A stretch of DNA of 64,000 nt, from assembly GCF_014649855.1 (NCBI RefSeq), contig NZ_BMTV01000015.1:89611-153610 (forward strand), given 5' to 3'. Source of the stretch: Streptomyces roseolus (GTDB lineage Bacteria; Actinomycetota; Actinomycetes; Streptomycetales; Streptomycetaceae). The translations under genes and the position numbers were made by a program. Of the stretch, positions 59,734-64,000 are shown one piece after another. The stretch's first letter is position 1; every line of letters starts with the position of its first letter. The notes below the pieces were generated by a model. It was not told where the DNA came from and did no database searches. It saw only the letters and a list, made by a program, of their open reading frames with translations.

Positions 59734-60599
59734 GGCACGATCGACGGGTTCAGTTATGGCATGGCCACGCCACTCGCGGGCCAGGTGACGGCCTGCCTGG
59801 GCAGCGCGCCGGGGCCGCGCCGCACCGTGCGGTCGCTCGCGACCGGGCGGACCCGGAGGCCCGGGTGGCCGGCGCTCGGGGCGGCGTCGATCGGGTGCGG
59901 GATCTGGACCATGCGCTTCATCGCGATGCCCGGCTTCCAGGTGAGCGAGACGGACATCTCGCACGACGGCACGCTGACCTTCCTCAGCCTGCTCGTGGCG
60001 ACGCTCGTCGTCGGCGCCGGCGTCTTCACCGTGGGCTGCCGCGGCGCGCGGCCGGTCCCGCTGCTCGCCGCCGGCCTCTTCACCGGCCTCGGCGTGGCGG
60101 GCACGCACTACCTGGGCACGGCCGCCATGCGGATGAACGGTCCGTGACGTGCCGGCCCGGTGTCGTCGCGCTTCTCCGTCCTCATCGCCGTCGTCGCCGC
60201 GACCGCCGCCCTCTGGGCCGCCGTCTCGGTCCGCGGCTTCCTCGCCGGCCTCGGGGCCGGCGTGATCATGGGCATCGCCGTGACCGGCGTGCACGACACC
60301 GGCACGGCCGCCCTCGGCGTCACGGTCGCCCTCGGCGCCCACGCCACCGCGGGCGACGGCTCCTCCGCCCTCGACGTGCGGTCGCTGCTCGTCGCCCGCT
60401 GACCTTCCTCGTCCTGGCCGCCGCCGTCGTCGTGCTCGACCCGATGCTCACCCCGGGCGAGGACGAGCCCGTCGGCCGGCTCCGCGCATCGACATCGGCG
60501 ACCTCCGGAGCGGCCTGGACGCCGACGACGACCGGGGCGTCGGCATCGGCGCCGGAAGCCCCGGCCGGAAGCCGCAGCCGGGAGAGCCGGAGCCGCTGA
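59734..60599 (+). pseudogene. Decayed MHYT-domain membrane protein
   Basis: The frame encodes the MHYT sensor fold: GTIDGFSYGMATPLAGQVTA, GAASIGCGIWTMRFIAMPGF, LLAAGLFTGLGVAGTHYLGT. Damage is extensive. The expected start codon reads CAG, the first MHYT His is Arg (TMRF for TMHF), and the third motif reads VHDTG for MHYTG. An in-frame TGA occurs at 60145-60147, and the next segment (RFSVLIAVVAATAALWAAVS) stops at 60402. The final helix (LTFLVLAAAVVVLDPML) is in another frame. MHYT proteins are proposed to bind a metal and sense gases; this copy cannot be functional. Confidence 0.8.
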
Positions 60600-60605
60600 G
60601 CCCGA

Positions 60606-60655
60606 GGGGCACGGAAACGGCGCCGGGGTGCTCCCCGGCGCCGTTTCCGTGCCCC
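60606..60655. terminator. 23-bp stem terminator of the HtrA-like gene
   Basis: A perfect 23-bp stem (60606-60628 with 60633-60655) with a TGCT loop, 14 bp from the HtrA stop codon. It would stop transcription from both directions. Confidence 0.85.
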
Positions 60656-60669
60656 TACGCGCGCGTGCG

Positions 60670-62199
60670 TCAACTGTCGCCGGTGCGCTCGCCGAGGACC
60701 ACCGTCGTCGTCGCCGTCCTGCCGTCGCGCTCGTAGGTGATCTCCACGGAGTCGCCCGGCTTGTGCGTCCAGATCTCGCTGATGAGCGACGGGCCGCTGT
60801 CGATGGGGTGGTCGCCGAAGGCCGTGATGACGTCGCCGGGCCGCAGGCCCGCCTTGGCCGCCGGGCCGCTCGGCGTCACCGCCTCCGTGCCGCCCGCGCC
60901 CTGCTCGGCGATCCGCGCGCCCTCGCCCTTGTCGTTCATGTTCACGGTCGCGCCGATCACCGGGTAGACCGGCTTGCCGGTCTTGATCAGCTGCTCGGCC
61001 ACCGTCTTCGCCTGGTTCACCGGGATCGCGAAGCCGAGGCCGATGGAGCCCGCCTGCGACTGGCCGTAGCCGCCGCCGGTGGACTGGATCGCCGAGTTGA
61101 TGCCGATCACCGCGCCGGCCGCGTCGAGGAGCGGACCGCCCGAGTTGCCGGGGTTGATCGAGGCGTCCGTCTGCAGAGCGCTCATGTACGAGTTGCTGCC
61201 GCCGCCGTCGCCCGAGGCCACCGGGCGGTTCTTGGCGCTGATGATGCCGGTCGTCACCGTGTTGGAGAGACCGAAGGGCGCGCCGATCGCGATCGTCGAG
61301 TCGCCGACCGCCACCTTGTCCGAGTCGCCCAGCGGCAGCGGCTTCAGCCCCTCCGGGGCCTTCTTGAGCTTGATCACGGCCACGTCGTAGCCCTCGGCCC
61401 GGCCGACGACCTCGGCGTCGTACGCCCGCCCGTCCGAGAAGGTCGCGGAGAGCGTGCCGCCCTCCGCCGCCGACGCCACCACGTGGTTGTTGGTGACGAT
61501 GTGGCCTTCCTGGTCGTAGACGAAACCGGTACCGGTGCCGCCCTCGCCCTGCACGCCGCCCGACTTGGCCTGGATGGTGACCACGCTCGGCAGCGCCTTC
61601 GCGGCGACCGCCGCGACCGTGCCCGGCTCCCGCTTGAAGGAGGCGGGGGCCTCGCCGGAGGAGACGGTCGTGGACGCCGGGCCGCCGTCCTCGCTCTGGG
61701 CCGCCCAGTACCCGATGCCGCCGCCGATGCCGCCGGCGACGAGCGCCGCCGCCAGGACGGCGGCGACGAGCCCGCCGGTGCGCTTGCGCGGCGCGGGCGG
61801 GGCCGGGACCGGCTCGCCCCAGGACGGAACGGCCGGAGGCGCCGGCGGCCAGCCGCCGCCCCCGGCGGCCGCCGCCGCGTGCTCGGGGGCGTGCACGGGC
61901 GCGTACGGGGGAGCGGGGGCACCGGCCGCCGCCGAGGGCGCGGCGGCCGGAGGCGCGGGCACGGAGGCCGGAGGCGCGGGCGGGACCGGCGGCTGGATCC
62001 GGGTCGTCGCGTCCGCGCCGGCCGGCGCCGCGGGCTGCGGGGACTCCTGGGGCTGCTGGTGCTGCTGGTGCTGCTGGTGCGGAGCCTGCGCGGCCGGCTG
62101 CGCGGCGGGCGGCGGGGTGGCGGGGGCGGGCGGCGTGGCGGGGGCGGACGGGGCAGTCGGGTCCGCCGGAACCTCGGTGCCCTCGTTCTCGGTGCTCAC
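60670..62199 (-). CDS. HtrA/DegP-like membrane-anchored serine protease with PDZ domain
   Basis: 509 residues. A cytoplasmic Pro/Ala/Gln-rich tail (about 1-136, including HQQHQQHQQ) precedes one transmembrane helix (about 140-162), then an external trypsin-like domain with triad His (IVTNNHVV, near 239), Asp (GYDVAVIKL, near 271) and Ser (INPGNSGGPLL, near 352). A PDZ domain spans about 413-505 (AAKAGLRPGDVITAFGDHPI). It degrades or refolds damaged exported proteins. GTG 62199 follows GAGGAGAG. Confidence 0.93.
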   Translation of the reverse strand: MSTENEGTEVPADPTAPSAPATPPAPATPPPAAQPAAQAPHQQHQQHQQPQESPQPAAPAGADATTRIQPPVPPAPPASVPAPPAAAPSAAAGAPAPPYAPVHAPEHAAAAAGGGGWPPAPPAVPSWGEPVPAPPAPRKRTGGLVAAVLAAALVAGGIGGGIGYWAAQSEDGGPASTTVSSGEAPASFKREPGTVAAVAAKALPSVVTIQAKSGGVQGEGGTGTGFVYDQEGHIVTNNHVVASAAEGGTLSATFSDGRAYDAEVVGRAEGYDVAVIKLKKAPEGLKPLPLGDSDKVAVGDSTIAIGAPFGLSNTVTTGIISAKNRPVASGDGGGSNSYMSALQTDASINPGNSGGPLLDAAGAVIGINSAIQSTGGGYGQSQAGSIGLGFAIPVNQAKTVAEQLIKTGKPVYPVIGATVNMNDKGEGARIAEQGAGGTEAVTPSGPAAKAGLRPGDVITAFGDHPIDSGPSLISEIWTHKPGDSVEITYERDGRTATTTVVLGERTGDS

Positions 62200-62386
62200 A
62201 GCTCGCTCTCCTCGTTCACGGCGTGGGGACGGTGACGGTCGCTCCAGGGTGCTGGGCACAGCTTTTCCCACCAGGCGTCAGGCCGCGGTAAGGCGGAGCT
62301 GTGCGAACGCGCCCCCTTCTTTATATCCGCACAGAACGGACAGGTCCGGTGTGCCCCGTCCGCCTTGCCAATGGCACCATGACGCG

Positions 62387-63226
62387 GTGACCCACGCACG
62401 GCAGCAACCGCACCCCGGCCCCGTCCAGGTCGTCGCCCACCGAGGAGCCTCGGAGGACGCGCCGGAACACACCCTGGCCGCCTACGTGAAGGCCATCGAG
62501 GACGGCGCCGACGCCCTGGAGTGCGACGTACGGCTCACGGCCGACGGGCACCTGGTCTGCGTCCACGACCGCCGCGTCGACCGTACCTCGAACGGCCGCG
62601 GCGCCGTCTCCACGCTCGAACTCGCCGACCTCTCCGCGCTGGACTTCGGCGCCTGGAAGAGGTTCAAGGAGCGCGAGGACTCCGGCGCGCCCGCCGAGCT
62701 CCCCGACTGGGGCGACCCCGAGCACACCTCGGTCCTCACCCTGGAGCGGCTCCTGGAGCTGGTCTCCGACGCGGGCCGGCGGGTCGAGCTCGCCATCGAG
62801 ACCAAACACCCCACCCGGTGGGCGGGCCAGGTCGAGGACCGGCTCCTCGCGCTCCTGAAGCGTTTCGGCCTGCACGCGCCCGTGGCGGCCGAGGAGTCCC
62901 CGGTGCGGATCATGAGCTTCTCGGCCCGCTCCCTGCACCGGATCAGCGCCGCCGCTCCGACGCTCCCGACCGTCTCGCTCACCCAGTTCGTCACCCCCCG
63001 GCTCCGCGACGGGCGCCTCCCCGCGGGCGCGCGCGTGGCCGGTCCCTCCATCCGGATCGTCCGCCACCATCCGGCCGTCATCCTGCGCCTGCAGAAGGCC
63101 GGCCACCAGGTCCACGTCTGGACCGTGGACGACCCTGAGGACGTCGAACTCTGCCTGCGCCTCGGCGTCGACGCGATCATCACCAACCGGCCCAAGGCCG
63201 TCCTCGAACACCTCGGGCGCGCCTGA
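62387..63226 (+). CDS. Glycerophosphodiester phosphodiesterase
   Basis: 279-residue TIM-barrel enzyme splitting glycerophosphodiesters into glycerol 3-phosphate and alcohol. VVAHRGASEDAPEHTLAAYV has the catalytic His and the PENT-like motif, ADALECDVRLTADG the metal-binding Glu and Asp, and VCVHDRRVDRT the second His. The end QVHVWTVDDPEDVELCLRLG is typical. No signal peptide, so cytoplasmic. GTG 62387 has CACCAT 6 nt upstream and no ribosome site, perhaps a leaderless mRNA. Divergent from the HtrA gene. Confidence 0.92.
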   Translation: MTHARQQPHPGPVQVVAHRGASEDAPEHTLAAYVKAIEDGADALECDVRLTADGHLVCVHDRRVDRTSNGRGAVSTLELADLSALDFGAWKRFKEREDSGAPAELPDWGDPEHTSVLTLERLLELVSDAGRRVELAIETKHPTRWAGQVEDRLLALLKRFGLHAPVAAEESPVRIMSFSARSLHRISAAAPTLPTVSLTQFVTPRLRDGRLPAGARVAGPSIRIVRHHPAVILRLQKAGHQVHVWTVDDPEDVELCLRLGVDAIITNRPKAVLEHLGRA

Positions 63227-63391
63227 ACCACGGCACCGGACGCCCCGCCGGGGGCGGTCGGGGGGAGTGCACCGGCGCGTTCGGCGCGTACGCGATCGTC
63301 ACTTGTGCTCCACCCCATCCGGAACAGGCGGTTTCCGGACGTGGTCACCGGGGCATCCACACGATGGCGTGGGGCGAAGGAGGTCTCGGGG

Positions 63392-63910
63392 GTGGCGTTG
63401 GTGGTGGCACAGAAGGTGCCCACGTCGTCGAGCATGGCCGTACCCCATGGCCCTGCGGGCGTGGGGGAAGCGCGACACCGGATGCGGGACGAGCTGTACC
63501 GCAGCGGGGTGTCGGAATCGGTCGTCGACGACGCTGTCCTGATCCTGTCCGAACTGCTCAGCAACGCCTACCGGCACGGCAGGCCGCTGGGCCGGGCGGA
63601 CCGGGGTGAGGGCGACGTGCTGGCGGCCTGGCGGCTCGATCCGTCGGGCGGGCTGACGGTCGAGGTCACGGACGGAGGCGGTCCCACGAGACCCGTCCCG
63701 TCGACGCCCTCGGTCACGGCACGCGGCGGACGCGGGCTCAACATCATCGGCGCCCTGGCCCAGGACTGGGGCGTGCGCGACAGCGCGACGGGTGAGGTCA
63801 CGGTCTGGGTGATCGTCACGGAGGGCCACCGCCGCGAGGACTTCGCGACCCGGGTCGGCACCGGAGGCTCCGGCTTCGACCTCCTCGACGCCTACGACGA
63901 CCTGGACTGA
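63392..63910 (+). CDS. RsbW-like ATP-binding (HATPase_c_2) protein
   Basis: 172-residue GHKL ATPase of the anti-sigma/serine-kinase type. N box ILSELLSNAYRHGRPLG, G1-like EVTDGGGPTRP, G2 GGRGLNIIGALAQDWG. Streptomyces carries many such proteins; some inhibit SigB-group sigma factors, so the sigF/sigN pair in this window is a conceivable target but unlinked. GTG 63392 is supported by AAGGAGGT at 63377-63384, a full anti-SD match 7 nt upstream; an in-frame GTG at 63305 is much less likely. The remaining 90 bp of the window show no gene. Confidence 0.88.
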   Translation: MALVVAQKVPTSSSMAVPHGPAGVGEARHRMRDELYRSGVSESVVDDAVLILSELLSNAYRHGRPLGRADRGEGDVLAAWRLDPSGGLTVEVTDGGGPTRPVPSTPSVTARGGRGLNIIGALAQDWGVRDSATGEVTVWVIVTEGHRREDFATRVGTGGSGFDLLDAYDDLD

Positions 63911-64000
63911 GGCGACGGCCCCCGGGCGGACGGGCGGCCACTCGGACAGCCGCCTCGGGCGGCCACTGCCGACCTGTCGGCGGGACCGCCGGTCGGATCC

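Noticed and set aside
63305..63391. Longer N-terminus for the RsbW-like protein from GTG 63305
   Set aside because: The full Shine-Dalgarno AAGGAGGT at 63377-63384 points to GTG 63392; the extra 29 residues have no family support.

Overview
The window is chromosomal DNA of a Streptomyces or very close relative. The evidence is the very high G+C content, G/C-ending codons, frequent GTG and some TTG starts, many leaderless genes with a TANNNT box 6-7 nt before the start codon, an SSI-type protease inhibitor, tandem SigB-group sigma factors and a consensus parS site. From memory, the order upp / tadA / tRNA-Ser / sigF / sigN at one end and a GDPD enzyme beside an HtrA-like protease at the other resembles the core arm between oriC and sigF in S. 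coelicolor. The parS site at 38390 supports an origin-proximal core location. No phage, insertion sequence, CRISPR array or large biosynthetic cluster was seen.

Layout. 0-10.3 kb: end of an FtsX-like permease, then small metabolic and stress genes (AhpD-like, hydrolases, aldo/keto reductase, MarC, a CsoR/CstR-type repressor, WrbA with a divergent TetR). 10.3-17.9 kb: a secreted M28 peptidase, a HerA-like ATPase, an orphan VapB-like protein, a LytR_C protein, upp, tadA with its partner, and tRNA-Ser(CGA). 18-22.4 kb: a LuxR-type regulator, TrmO, then an accessory patch with an ATP-grasp ligase, a methyltransferase fragment and a 48-residue secreted peptide. 22.6-24.7 kb: sigF- and sigN-like genes. 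24.7-32.5 kb: a lipoprotein and three regulator/target modules (TetR-SDR, MarR-MFS, MFS-TetR), each with a recognisable operator. 32.5-38.3 kb: a probable four-gene operon, response regulator -> sensor kinase -> GT2/GtrA -> GT39. 38.4-44.1 kb: amidohydrolase with an embedded parS, a monooxygenase-like gene, DUF2797, a Bro-N protein, a PH-domain protein and a secreted VCBS protein. 44.2-51.3 kb: tRNA-Arg and tRNA-Ser, an SSI inhibitor, a 1317-residue degenerate hybrid kinase and an acyl-CoA ligase. 51.3-55.3 kb: a SigE-family sigma factor and an ACAD-MaoC-lipid-transfer operon carrying three frameshifts. 55.5-64 kb: a secreted N/G-rich protein, a macro-domain protein, an octapeptide-repeat protein, tRNA-Ser(TGA), a decayed MHYT gene, an HtrA protease, GDPD and an RsbW-like ATPase.

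How the parts fit. Housekeeping genes (upp, tadA, TrmO, four tRNAs, HtrA, GDPD) sit among regulatory modules typical of developing actinomycetes. Convergent pairs are separated by long perfect hairpins without U-tracts. Decay is visible in several places: a truncated MmyB regulator, a methyltransferase fragment, a dead MHYT gene and the frameshifted ACAD/lipid-transfer genes. The least explained loci are the secreted peptide with its adjacent ligase (19.7-21.6 kb), the pseudo-kinase (45.5-49.5 kb) and the repeat protein at 57.3 kb.
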